DNA of 64,000 nt from Symsagittifera roscoffensis (lineage: Eukaryota > Xenacoelomorpha > Acoela > Convolutidae): contig NC_087062.1 of assembly GCF_963678635.1 (NCBI RefSeq), positions 40,223,676 through 40,287,675 on the forward strand, read 5' to 3'. Position numbers and translations under genes: made by a program. This document shows, one piece after another, positions 1 through 12,100 of the stretch (its first letter is position 1; every line of letters begins with the position of its first letter). Below the pieces are notes generated by a model. It had not been told where the DNA came from. It was given only the letters and a program-made list of their open reading frames with translations, and did not search any database.

Positions 1-151
1 CCATTAGTCTGGTAGTTGCGCTGTGTGTTGCATCTGTCGTTCGTTAATGTCCCGCAAGCAGTGGCTGTGAAGTCCGTTGAATTGACATTGGCACAACCCC
101 ACTCGCTACACTGGGCTGTTGTCTGCTGCAGACAATTCAGACCATTGCTAC
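1..151 (-). CDS. partial exon of an unidentified cysteine-rich protein
   Basis: On the minus strand a pyrimidine-rich tract ending TTTCCAG stops at 152. An open frame follows without a stop to the window edge, with a split first codon. The roughly 50 encoded residues have five cysteines (spacing about 7, 4, 12 and 7), many Thr, Asn and Gln and no long hydrophobic run. This resembles an internal exon of a secreted or extracellular disulphide-rich domain. Base composition (about 50% GC) contrasts with the AT-rich sequence next to it, as for MDH1 exons. I do not recognise the family. Preceding exons should lie at higher coordinates and following ones outside the window; none was found in 152-5890. 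Confidence 0.5.
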
Positions 152-3100
152 CTGGAAAGAAAACAAAGTCTTCTAAATAATTTGTCTTGCACCTATGATA
201 TATGTTGACAACTCACTCCTTTTAAAACCAATTGATAATTTGATTAAAGAACTTCAGATTTATAAAAAAAAAATTACCTTGACAATTTAATTTTTAGATT
301 CTCGGATCGAGACAAAAATTGTTTCTTTTGATATTTTAGCGTCTTATTCTTTTTTTCAAATAGGGAAAACTGTTCCAATTATTAATCAAGATTTGAAATC
401 ATAGATTTCAGGTCCTTATCATTTATCATTGATTTAGCCAAAACTCTTACCTTTGAATAAGGCCAACAATGAAATAACTAATATGGACAGCAAATTTTCC
501 ATTTCGAAACCAATCTCAATTGCTAGGTTCTAAATTGAGAATAATGCAACCGCGCCAAAGAAAACCAATGTTAAAATTGAAAACAGTTGTTTTTTTCCAG
601 ATTTAGATGACAATTTAACCTCGCTAGGATGAGTTTAACGACAGTTTGGCTTTTATTTAAAACAAAAGAAAATTCGACACTATAGCAACCGGTTGTAAAA
701 ATCGAAACACCAAAATGTAAATATATTTTGCTATCGATATGTTTCGAACCACAACAACAGGTGATTTTGAAAAAATCAGAAAAAAGTCTTATCGCTCCGC
801 TGCTTCTCAATTGTTGGTTATAATGGCATCCAAGATAAATAAAAACAAACAAACCAGATGCAAACAAAAATCAACAAGGATAACCCACATAGCATGTCAT
901 GAAAACAAAAACGAAGACCAAATCATTTTGTTCAAGGAGCAAAAATGAAACAAAATACAAAGTATGCAATACTTGCGCAATATTTCCGACAAAAAATATA
1001 TATATGTAACAACAGGGGTAACAGGTCGCTATGTAATAGTACATATTCTTCCGACTCTTGTAGTCTTTGAAAAAAAAATTTAAATTATTTTTTCGAATGT
1101 TTTCATAGGTCAATGTGAAAACTAAAAGATAATAAGCTGTCGAACTCAATGAAAATAGCTTAAAGCTCAAGAAAGACTGGGAGCGTCATGTTTTGAACTC
1201 TTAGTTGTGAATGCTGTTCTTGAAAACCGAAAAATTCTGGACAGACAATTTTTTTAAGTTCTTTCTGGAACCCGAAAAACGAAGGAAAGGGCTTTAATAT
1301 GATATCACCTTCGATGCCTCATAAACATTCTCTGCGACAACTGCTTCTGCGTGAAAGAATCTACCTTCTCATCTTTTATGGGGGTAGTGCGAACAAAAAA
1401 TTCAGCAGAAGCTGCCAAGTTTGAAAATTGCTTCTTTGAAAATTGCCGCGTCTATGAATGGTTAATTTTTTTTGTATGAAAGACTGCAAAACAAAATTAG
1501 TTACTGAATTTGCTGTCATAACGTACTTTTCAGCCAACTAGATTTCAAGAGTAATCACTATTCATTAAAAATTTAAATGGTAATCATGTCGTTGTTAAAA
1601 ATTTAAAGTTTAACACTCGACGAACAACGACATTAGAATGAAAATCATAGCTGAAACGTCTGAAAATGCTTGATCAGTTTCAACTTTTTTCGTCTTAGTT
1701 TGTTTTTAAAGAATGTCTGCAATTAAAAAAAATCTTGGCATTTTGATTTACACCTGTCCAAAAATTGTTATTAAAAATTATTATTTATAGTGTTTTTCAA
1801 AGACTGTTCAGCTACATAATTTAAAACAGTTTTACTTATCGGATGCTGGGAATCGGGAGAGGAAGAAGCAACGGAAGTCGGATGAGGTTCATAAACAGGC
1901 CTTCATAAATGGAAAAAGTTTACCGAGCGCCAACAAAGGAGACAAACTTTGGATCGAAAACTGTTGAGCCGAAAACAAAACTGTTGTCATAAAAAATCTC
2001 ATAAAAATTAAAAGTTTTTACGACCCATCCTAACTGAAACACAATATCCCAAACGGATATCTTTTGCTCTCGAAAATACGCAAAAAAAATGACTACGTCG
2101 ATACAATGTAAACTGAAACTGTTTGAATATTTAAAAAAAACGAAAATAAAAAAACTCAAAATCAGACATGGTAAATTTACAAATTTGCGAAGTTCTAGTT
2201 TAAGTAAAAACTGTTTAAATTGGAACAAAACCCGAAATTTAAAAAATAAACCAGTAAAAACTTAACCAGATAAAAAAATTGCGTTTAAAAAACGGAAAAA
2301 GAACCGACAGAAACTAGGACGAAAGCCACGAACACGAAAAAAAAATTGAAAATTTTTTTTAAAAGACAATTACTGCCTAAAACGGTTTTAAACTAACTAC
2401 TACTTAAGTATCGTCCAGCGAAAGATACTACTTAGGCATCTTCCTCAAGAAGTGAACATCCTCTAGAAGTGCAGATCTTGTGGACGAAAAAAGTCTAGTT
2501 CCCGATTGCAATACCCTTGCGTATCGCAAGGGTAATTAAATGGGTGTACTTTTAGTCGCAGCTGGTTGGCAGGCAATTCTACTTTTATCGTAATGTAAGA
2601 AAATAGTTACGTAACTGAATATGCGGTTACTTTGGGAAATTCTTATAACTGTTCGCCGATCCTTCGAAAAATCTTTTTAAAAATTATATGACTTAGGGCA
2701 TTCGAAATTTTGGGATATAATCTATAACTCAAACCTCATTCATCATCTATCAAAATAACAAAACAAAAAAACATGAAAAAATTAGCTCATTTAATCGATT
2801 GCGATCAAAAAGTTACAATTTCTGCATCCAAAAAACCCAAGCACAGAAAAATTTCAGCAGATAGACTTAAAAAAGCGTCCAGAAAACAAAAAATGAGGCA
2901 GCTAGACCGATGCAACAAAGGCGGACACCATTTAAACCGAAGAAACCTTCAGCGCGAAAAAAAAAACAAATTGATATTATACTAAATCATGGACCTCAGT
3001 TACCTACACTAGCCAAATATAGGAAAACTTCGGACGTCACTTGCTTGAACTGATTTCGAATGAAGAGTCCGAGTCCGTGAACTCTATTTTGCAAAAAAAA

Positions 3101-5890
3101 TCCCCTGCCGGATTCACGTATCACGCAGGTGTCTTACCTTTACACTGATGCTGATGCGCTGGATAGCTGATGGATTTTGAATTTATGAAGTAAAAAAACA
3201 CGCGCAAACTTCACAAGCAAAATCTTCGGGAAAAACTACCCAGTTCCAACACACTTGCTTCTCGCAAGGGTAAACAACTTCAAACTAATTATTTTCTTGA
3301 GTAAAAACGGCAAAGCATCCACCAAAATTTATCAATAAAATTCTCGGAAATTTATTTGAGTTCCGCCGACAAAATATCTTAAAAAATTAAGAATTTTTTT
3401 GTTTTCTTGTTCTTGTATGCGCTATTATTATACATCCCAATAAAAAACAAGCATTGAGTCGAAGGACCTCAATTTAATACATATTAAGCCCCCGTAAGCT
3501 TATTTTGGAGCAGCCAAAATTAAGAAAACTCGAGAAATAAGAGTCGCTGAGTGCTATACAAAAAAAAATCAGCATGACATGAATCCTATTTTTTTTCCTG
3601 AAAAAAAACGCAAAAAATACTAAGCTTTCCGAAGATTTAGTCTTTAATTAATTCGCTGTTGCTAGAGTTAAAGTTAGTGATTGTGTAACAAACACTTCAA
3701 GAAACGAGCTCAAGACGCACAGGCGACGCAGAGCTTTGCATGACTTGCAAAACAGGCAAGCACAGCATTGAAAGAAACTACTTTGAAAAATACGAAAATC
3801 ACGTCTTAAAATATTTCATTTGTCTCGACTGATGTACAACTTCATTATCAAAAATACCGAGAGAAGCTGACAAAAGCGTTATTTGAGCGTTCAGTATTAT
3901 TAACCGAGAGGCAACTTAGCCGACAATACTTTGGTTGACGCTCGCTGAATCAAAACAAAACTGCGATTAAAAAATAGTTGTCTTTAAAAAATTTGAAAAT
4001 GAAATAGAATGTGATTAAGGCAATATGAAATAGGCCGATACATTTAGAGCTATAAAAAAACGAAACTAAAAAGAAACTTATCCCAAATCATATTTGGTAA
4101 CAATGCAAAATACAGAACAATTTTCAATTATATCAAAAGTTTTATGAACGAGAAAACTCCATGCTTTGCGGAAAAAAAGTCTAGCAAAAATAAGCAGACA
4201 AACAATCATCTGACAAGCTGTAGCAAAAACTTCTCCATTTCATACATATCGGTAAAGACCTAAGGTTCCACCTAGACCAAGAGGGAATGTGTCTGGGAGT
4301 TGTTTAGGACCCCTAATAGAGCAAGTCCCATTTCTTTCAGATTTGTGGGAAAAATTATTACAGGAAAAAGACTTATTCCCGATAACATGTCTATTGTTCT
4401 GGCGAGCGGATCAATCAAAAGACGCAATGACGGGGCTGCAAGTCGGTTTTTTTTAAGTATCAAAAACAAGCTTTAAAATGCAAAAAGCGGCGCTAGACTT
4501 GGTCAGTGCCATCCTGCCTCAATTCCTGACTTCCAAAACTCGACGGCATTGTATGAGCTTTCACTAAGCGGATGGAGCACATATCTACTGAAATAGTCAA
4601 AAAGATTCTCAGTTTAAAAAAAGCGGGCATTTAAAGAACACAGGATCTATATTTTCCTTTTTGATTTCCCAAAAAAAATCTATTCATGAAACTATCAAGT
4701 AATTCGTTTTTTTGCGACATTTTCAATTTTTTGATTGGATAACGTAGTTTATTTCCATTTATAATATGAATTTGAAGTGGACTTAAAATTATCACAAGTC
4801 AAACCCTACTATATAAAACGAGTTAAGTACTAGTGACTGTACTCAGAGCAATTTCAGATAAGGTACACCGTCTGCTCGTCACGCTATCTTATTTTCGGCC
4901 GGATAGATTCGTGCAACTCTTCTTAGTCGAATACCGATCTTAATCTTACTCTTATATCTCCTAGTCTCAATAGATCTAGTTTATACTGGTTTAAGCGAGT
5001 TAGTTGCCAGAAGGAGAACAACTGTATTCTAAGTTTTATTTAAATTGTTCTGGTGCTGAAACTACAAGTAGTTTCAGCACTTACAAATAAGTGTAAATGT
5101 TAGAGATGGAATATGATTGATAAGTTATAAATATTTTAAAGTGATATTCCATCATAAATATAATTGGTCTATAAATACTAGTTTAGAACTGGTTCCTAAA
5201 TTCAGCGTGAACATAATCCTGAAAAAAACCTATAAAACCCACACAACCTAAATAAGTAAAATGCATTTTATCGTTGCTTAATTCACTCAGGATTGAATCA
5301 CAGCATAGCTTGTGTAATAAGATTCGAAGTTAATCATCAGATACACTATCCTGTAGCAGTAAATTGTGAGGTCGAAACAATCGAAATGAAGGCTAAAAGG
5401 GTTATGAGGCAACCTGAAAACGTGCGAATCGAAAACCCACCCTACGCCATTATTACTTCCGACTCTTCCAGAGTAGTCGTTACAAAAAGTATCCAGTCAT
5501 ATTAATCAACCAGTCATCTGTTGTGCAGCAGAATAAAAAATATCATTTGATTTGAGTAGAAACGCTTTTAATAAAAACTTCGAGCTTCTTTGGAGTACAC
5601 TTTTCCCCAAACTTTTCTTGTATTCAGCACTGAACAAAACTGCTTCAACCTTACATAAAACTTCAGCTTCGACACGCGCGAAAAAAATCAATACAATATG
5701 TAAATTCAACTCAAATGCATTTTCAAAGGCATTTAAATTAAGTTTTTTGTACAATTTAAGTTCAGTTTATCAGTGTAATGAAATTTCAATACATATCAGC
5801 ACAACTATGTACTAGACCCGTACAAACATCATCATTGGTTATAAAGTGCAGGAAATTCTTTCAAACCCATGTTACCCAAGTATATAGAGT
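152..5890. other. AT-rich intergenic or intronic stretch, no convincing gene
   Basis: Poly-A and poly-T tracts dominate. The open frames are short, low-complexity, mostly begin at non-ATG codons and show no recognisable motif. The stretch may be an intron of the gene whose exon lies at 1-151. The only local structure noted is a TATA box and two hairpins at 4810-5153. Confidence 0.6.
4810..5153 (+). promoter_or_regulatory. TATA box followed by two hairpins; possible LTR or promoter remnant
   Basis: A TATATAAAA box starts at 4810. A perfect 13-bp stem with a 2-base loop lies at 5053-5065/5068-5080, and a 10-bp stem at 5105-5114/5144-5153. A TATA box upstream of hairpins would fit an old LTR or a TATA promoter, but no coding sequence or paired repeat was found. 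The role is an inference. Confidence 0.25.
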
Positions 5891-5896
5891 TTTATT
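5891..5896 (-). promoter_or_regulatory. polyadenylation signal of MDH1
   Basis: AATAAA on the minus strand about 145 nt after the MDH1 stop codon, in an AT-rich region. It is the first canonical hexamer noticed downstream and is well placed to end the transcript. Confidence 0.55.
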
Positions 5897-6040
5897 CAAT
5901 TTGCAAATCAATAGAAGTCGCAAGGCATTTAATTGATGACTGTTGGAAGGAACTGAAAATGGTAACAACCTTCACAGCCGGCTAATAGTTTTGTTCGGTG
6001 TAGGGTTAGAACTAGTTATGGGGTCGGGATGAGCGCGAAG

Positions 6041-6133
6041 TCAAACACTGGCTCCAAGTGCCATCTCACGTTCCCCTTTCAACTCATCTTCCGTGATCTT
6101 CAGCTTCTCAGCTGTGAAGTCGTTCGTCAGCCC
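6041..6133 (-). CDS. MDH1: MDH1 exon 6, C terminus and stop
   Basis: Acceptor GTTTAG. Encodes [19 protein letters not shown] and the last residues to TGA at 6041. It lines up with the family C-terminal helix and is open only in this frame. Confidence 0.93.
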   Translation of the reverse strand, partial: GLTNDFTAEKLKITEDELKGEREMALGASV

Positions 6134-9100
6134 CTAAACGCAGTCATAAACGAGATGAAAATCAATTTATAGCAAAGGTTCTGAGTGCTTTTCAGCTTCA
6201 TTTACATCTCGAATGACTTGCTTTACTTGAGCTTAAATATCAATTTTGAACGTAAGATCATGGCAGTTAAAATTGAAATACGGTTTTATAGTGACGAAAC
6301 CCGAATTGAAAATAGGCTGTGGCAGTCGATAAATTCCGATAGAACACCACTTATCAAGAATTTCCGATCTAGCAGCATGTGATCTCAGTTTAACCAAGCT
6401 CAGAATACTAACGCTGACAATGGTCCAAGTCTTGTCCTTGACGGTGCATGGGAAACTGAACATGAGGTTCTCATCAATGCCATAACTGTTCTTAGCAGAG
6501 TAGACGGCCATGGACACATACTCGCCCTCAGGGGTTCCCATCCACCAGTCCCTCATGTGATCACAGGCCGCCTTAGCTGCCGACATGGCGCTGCTCAGCT
6601 TACGAGCCTTAAGATATTTAAAAAGTCACCTACAAATTTACGTATACCAGGCGCACTTTACATAAATTAACTCGTATAACAATTTATTCGCTAAGTAATA
6701 GCTGTTAAATTACAATCGAAATTTGATGGATGAAACGGATCAATTGATAAGTATGTATTAACACAGAGGCGAAGTTGCACTTCGCATACACAAGCAAAAA
6801 TATGAACGATAACGCTACTGGGAAAAACTGAATGAGTAAAACTTTGGTGCATATACAAAACAGTCCCATACAAAACAGTCCAATACAAAATAGTCCGAAA
6901 AATCATGTAGGAGGAAAAAACGGTCCAATACGAAACAGTCCGGTTTAAGGTCGCCGATGGTCGCTCGCGCGTCGCCGCGATAACCGGGTCTAAATTTCGT
7001 ATTAAGTCATACCCTCTGTTGGCAAGTTCGTAACACGCTGGCGCGACTGCGGCGGTCATTATTTTGTTCATTACTTTTGTAGAACAACGGAAAATTCTCT
7101 GCCTGCCGCGCTTGTTAAAACAATTTTTACTTGGGACCATTTTTCGGACTGTTTTGTTTCGGACTGTTTTGTATCGGACTGTTTTTTGTAAATTTTCATA
7201 CTTTTCCGGACTGCTTTGTATTATGGACTGTTTTGTATGGGACTGTTTTGTACAGACACGAAAACTTTGAGTCTTCAAAATTTCTCAAGTAACGCACGCC
7301 CATTATGACGCATTAGCAGAACCAGTCATTTTGAAATAAAAAAAGATATTTACCAATTAACATGTCTGATTTTATAGGGCAGTCTATGGAGCAGTAATAA
7401 CATGAAAAAATTATATGTAATGAAAATAAAATGAATTTTTTTTCTATTTGAGGTTTTTTGTGAAAATCGTCTCCCCACACGCCATATTAACTACAAAAGG
7501 ATAAATTTCGCTCCTGGTAACAAATCAATCAATTATGGCAAATAAGCTTCCTTCAACCAATTTGGAACAGTTTCTATTGACAGATTAAATCTCCGTTTAC
7601 GCGTTAATTGCGCGAAAAATATCGCGCGTTAATTGTCCCAAATGGCAAATAAGCTTCCTTCAACCAATTTGGAACAGTTTCTATTGACAGATTAAATCTC
7701 CGTTTACGCGTTAATTGCGCGAAAAATATCGCGCGTTAATTGTCCCAAATTTTTAAACTCCCATAACTTTACGAAAAATAATCACAGGTAAAATATCTTT
7801 CCAAATTCAAGCTCAGGACAACAATATTTTTTGAATGATATAAAAAAAATCCGATCGGAAATGGCTCGTTAAAAAGTCGAAGTTTGTCTGAAAAAAACCA
7901 CCCCGAGCACAAATACTCCGTTACTTTCGTCACGAAAGTCGGAACAATAATAGTCTGTGTTAAAATCTTTAACATTGGCTGTACTTAATAGCTCAATGCT
8001 AAGGATTGATCAAAATGAACACATTTTATCGCAACAATATTTGCATCGTAACAATATTTGCGATTTAGGTTGAGCTGCATTATGAATTTTAGTTAGGGAT
8101 CTTGTTAACTATTTCCTCCCCTTATTTCGATTTTCAGAAATTCAACTTTGGCAGCCACATTTTCAATGGCTTAAAAACAATTTTCAGAAAATATATATAC
8201 TTAAAAAATTTTACGTGGGGATTATATAATCGTGAGTAAAACAAAAACTAATGCGCGAAAATGAAAACCCACTTAATTGTTGACATTTTTGAAATGCATA
8301 TTTTATACAGAAATGGTTGTCAAAAATAATAATGCATAGGGAGGGGGGAATAGTTAACAAAGTGCAAAAGGGGGGATAGTTAACAAGATCCTTTAGTTAG
8401 TTTACAGCAAAGTAAAAAGAAAAAACTTAGCTGAAAAAATGTCACCCATTTTAAGCAATTACCAGGAGAGCTGATCAATTTCATTGTCTCTTTTTGCACA
8501 TTTTCCCGACTTTTCTCGCCACTGACTGTAAACCAAACCTACCTTAATGACCGCAGCTCCTCTCTGCTGAATTGTAGATACGAAGTCAGTTTTGAGGTAG
8601 TTGTCGTCATTGACTGCCTTGTAGACAGACATCGACTCCCCGTTGACTGTTGCCGTGGCGTGCGCGGCGTCAGGGAACTGGGTTCCCGAGTGGTTGCCCC
8701 AGATGATCATGTTTTTGACAGAGTCACATGTCACGCCAATTTTAGCCGCTACCTGAACAACAAAACTCAAATTTTAACTATCGCGAAAACATCTCAAAAC
8801 CTAATTTGATTCTGAGTGCTTTTAGAGGCTAAACTAAACGTGAGGCGACAATTCGTATCAGGTGAAGATTCGTAAATGGCGACAATTTGCTATAAGCGAT
8901 TAATCGTACCTTTGTTAACTTCGATTTCCTTGCATTCTATTTTGTTGTTTATTTGAATTGCTGGTCATCAAACAACATTCATACAAAATTCCGCAGGGCA
9001 CGAATAGTCGGTTGTTACGAATTGTCGCCTTTTATAGAATTACGAACTGCGACCAGTTAAGAGTTGTCGCTTGAAACGAATTGCCGCCGAACCAAACTTC

Positions 9101-12100
9101 AAGACTGCCAAAACGTATTTACGCACACAATTGCAATGTTAAAGTAGGAGATTTGGATTTGATAACTAAGACCATTCATTGCTTTCAGTGACACGAATGA
9201 GCATGGTTTTCTCATATTCAACTTCAATTTTAACCATTTAAAATTCGAGCTTCAGTTTGATAACATTATTATATCTTAATCTAGCTAAGCTAATTTTAAC
9301 TTGAGTCAAAACACACCCTCGTTGACAGATTACAAAGATAACAAATACCTAAGACTGACAAATACTGCATAACCAGAGGACAATCCTGGTGGTATTTGAA
9401 CTATCAAACCGAGGAATATTTTCAAGGTTTAATCAAGAATTACTGACCTGGCCTGTCGCTCGGTTTTGGTCCAGCCGTGTCATTGCTGTGATGTTCTCCT
9501 TAGGGATGGAGGGCGCATAAGTGGAGCAGATCAGGGCGTTGGTGTTGGCAGGGTTGCCCACTACTAGAACCTGATAATTATTCATATAATAAATTTCACG
9601 AAAATCTAACTAAATATATCATCAAAATCATCAATGGTTCATAATTGTTTTCAAAAAAGCAAAAAATTAACATGTGCCTCTGAATTCTTCGAATCTATAC
9701 TAAATTTATAACCTAACTCTTCTATAAGCCAAGAAAAAACAATAACCAATAAACACTTCAAATTTCACAAGGAGGCGAAACATACAAAACACAATTATTG
9801 CAAACTGAAAACTTATTCGAAAAAAATGACTTCCTCAATTTCGTAGGATTTTGACAGACATTAAGCAAAACATTAAAAATAAAGAAACAAAAAATAACAA
9901 ATCTCGAGAGGACCTAATAAGTGAAGAGAAGTAGCGCTACATAATCGCAAAATATCCTAATGTGACATTTAAAACCAAATTTAGTCCAAATTTAGTCCTC
10001 GAAGTTAGACCAAAAACAACAACAGTTTTTCTTGTCACTGTGTGGTAGGGTAATGTAATGCTGTAAGCTCAGTTGAAAATGATATATTTTCAAGAGTTTA
10101 GTTTTATCTGAAACTTTGTTTTCTCTAGCAATATGCGGTTCCGTGAACCAGCTCAGTTAGACGTATCATCGTACGCAGAGCTTAACAACTAAAGTCTAAA
10201 CAGCGATCAACACTGCATGACCTTGACTTAAGATTAATAACAATATATATAACTACAGATACCGATATGCGTTCCAAGGTTAGTGTGCAGCGAGGTTAAC
10301 ATGATTACTGCACATGCAATATGTGCTGTACCACACTCCCCTTGGTAGTAAATATATGTTATATAGTATGTTATATAGTATACGTATAAATTTGGCTTAG
10401 AAGAAGCTGGCTGGTTGGATAAAAAAAGGCTAGTTAGGCGGATGAATGGCTGGCAGGATGGATAGATGGCTGGTTGGATGAATAGATGGATGAATGAATA
10501 ACTAGATAGATGAATGAATAACTGGATGAATAAATGTCGGATTGGGTGAATAAATGGCAGGTTAGATGGTTGAATGAATGGTTGGATAGATCGATCGATG
10601 GATAATTGGATAACTGTCTGGCTGGATTCATCTATCCATCCATTATCGTAGCTTCCTTGTGCTGTTCTGCCTCATCTTACACTAGCTTGCGCTGACCTGC
10701 CATGCCGTCCCATCGTAGTCATGCAATGCACTGCCTTGTCTTGCATTGTACTGCCCTGCTTTGCTTTAAGCTGTGCCATGCCTTGCAATCATGAACCGGA
10801 AAATCGCAATGTTTCTTAAGCATTGCAACATTAGACTTTTTCATGTTTAAAAATTCTTTGCCTAAATATGCAAAATTATACGTTGAATTGGCTTAACCAT
10901 GGCGAGATACGTGACGGACGCATATGACCCAAACACTATCAATAAAAGAAAACAAAAAGCAGCTCCATAAAGGGAAATGAGAAAAAGTAGAAATAAGCTT
11001 CAAATTAGTAAAACTTTTGATAGATGTCGGATTCAAATCTGCGAGGTCAAGAATTAGAGCCTCACAAGCTTACCTCTCGGCCAAGGACGTTTAACGATCT
11101 GTAAAAACCAATCAAAATAAAATAGAGAACAGATACAAGGAAATTTCCAATGCTACAGATCTTGATTAAAGAAACAAATGAGAATTTTTATTTGCGAATT
11201 AGGTTGAAAAAAAGTTGAGTTCAACTTATACACTAAGCTCGCAAGTGTTAATATATAAAACTCGTATTAAGCTAGAAGCTCTTCCTTGAATTTAAAACAA
11301 AACAATATAGACTCGTATTAAGCTACTAGCGCTTGCTTGAGTTATAAAAAACAGAATGGAAAAGAAAATCATATCTTCAAAAAGCTTCATGGCTTTGAGG
11401 TGGCAAAGACTGCGATTTGATGAAAAAAACCAAACTATATCATTTGCTGTGCAATTAATGCATCAACTTTGCACAAAACTTTTCAGCACTATGTTAAACT
11501 TAGGTCGGAAATTTTTTTTTTTAAATACACTTGCAATAATCTATCTACGAAATTAAACTTATTGTGCTTTTTAATTTGAATAAATTGCAATATATATACA
11601 CCATCAAAAAAGCTCCCTTTGTTACGGAAGGGAAAAGAAAAGCCTTCGAATTGGATGGATTGATGATATATGGCTTGATGTATGGATGGATAGATGAACG
11701 GTTGCATGGCTGGCTTGGAGGTTGAATAGCTATAGTGACGGATGGATGGTTGCTTCGAGGGACGACGGTCAGCTAGATGGATGGAAGGCTTGATAGATGG
11801 AACATATGATGAATTGATGGATACACAGATGGTGGATGGCCAGATGGCTAGACAGGAAACGGCCTCGATCGATAGAAAAATGGTTTGATGGATGCTTGAT
11901 GACCAATGACTAGACGCATGGATTGATGACCGATGACTAGATTCATGGATTGATCACCGATGATTAGGTGCATGGATGGTTAGATGCCTCGATGGGTGGA
12001 TAGATGGCTGTATGAATAGATGGAAAGATAGATAGCTGATTGGATGGCTTAGAAGAAGCTGGCTGGTTGAATAAAAAAATGGCTGGTTAGACGAATGAAT

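Noticed and set aside
571..2228. Minus-strand open frames of about 100 codons
   Set aside because: Phe/Tyr/Lys-rich translations of poly-A/T DNA without gene signals.
5293..5505. 70-codon plus-strand open frame
   Set aside because: Starts at a non-ATG codon, with no motif, no splice context and no homologue I recognise.
6691..7278. 195-codon open frame on the minus strand
   Set aside because: Arises from the GGACTGTTTTGTAT subrepeats of the foldback element ([14 protein letters not shown] repeats).
11016..11090. A functional tRNA gene
   Set aside because: A and B boxes are present, but the acceptor stem does not pair and no clean anticodon arm could be drawn; SINE head is the better call.
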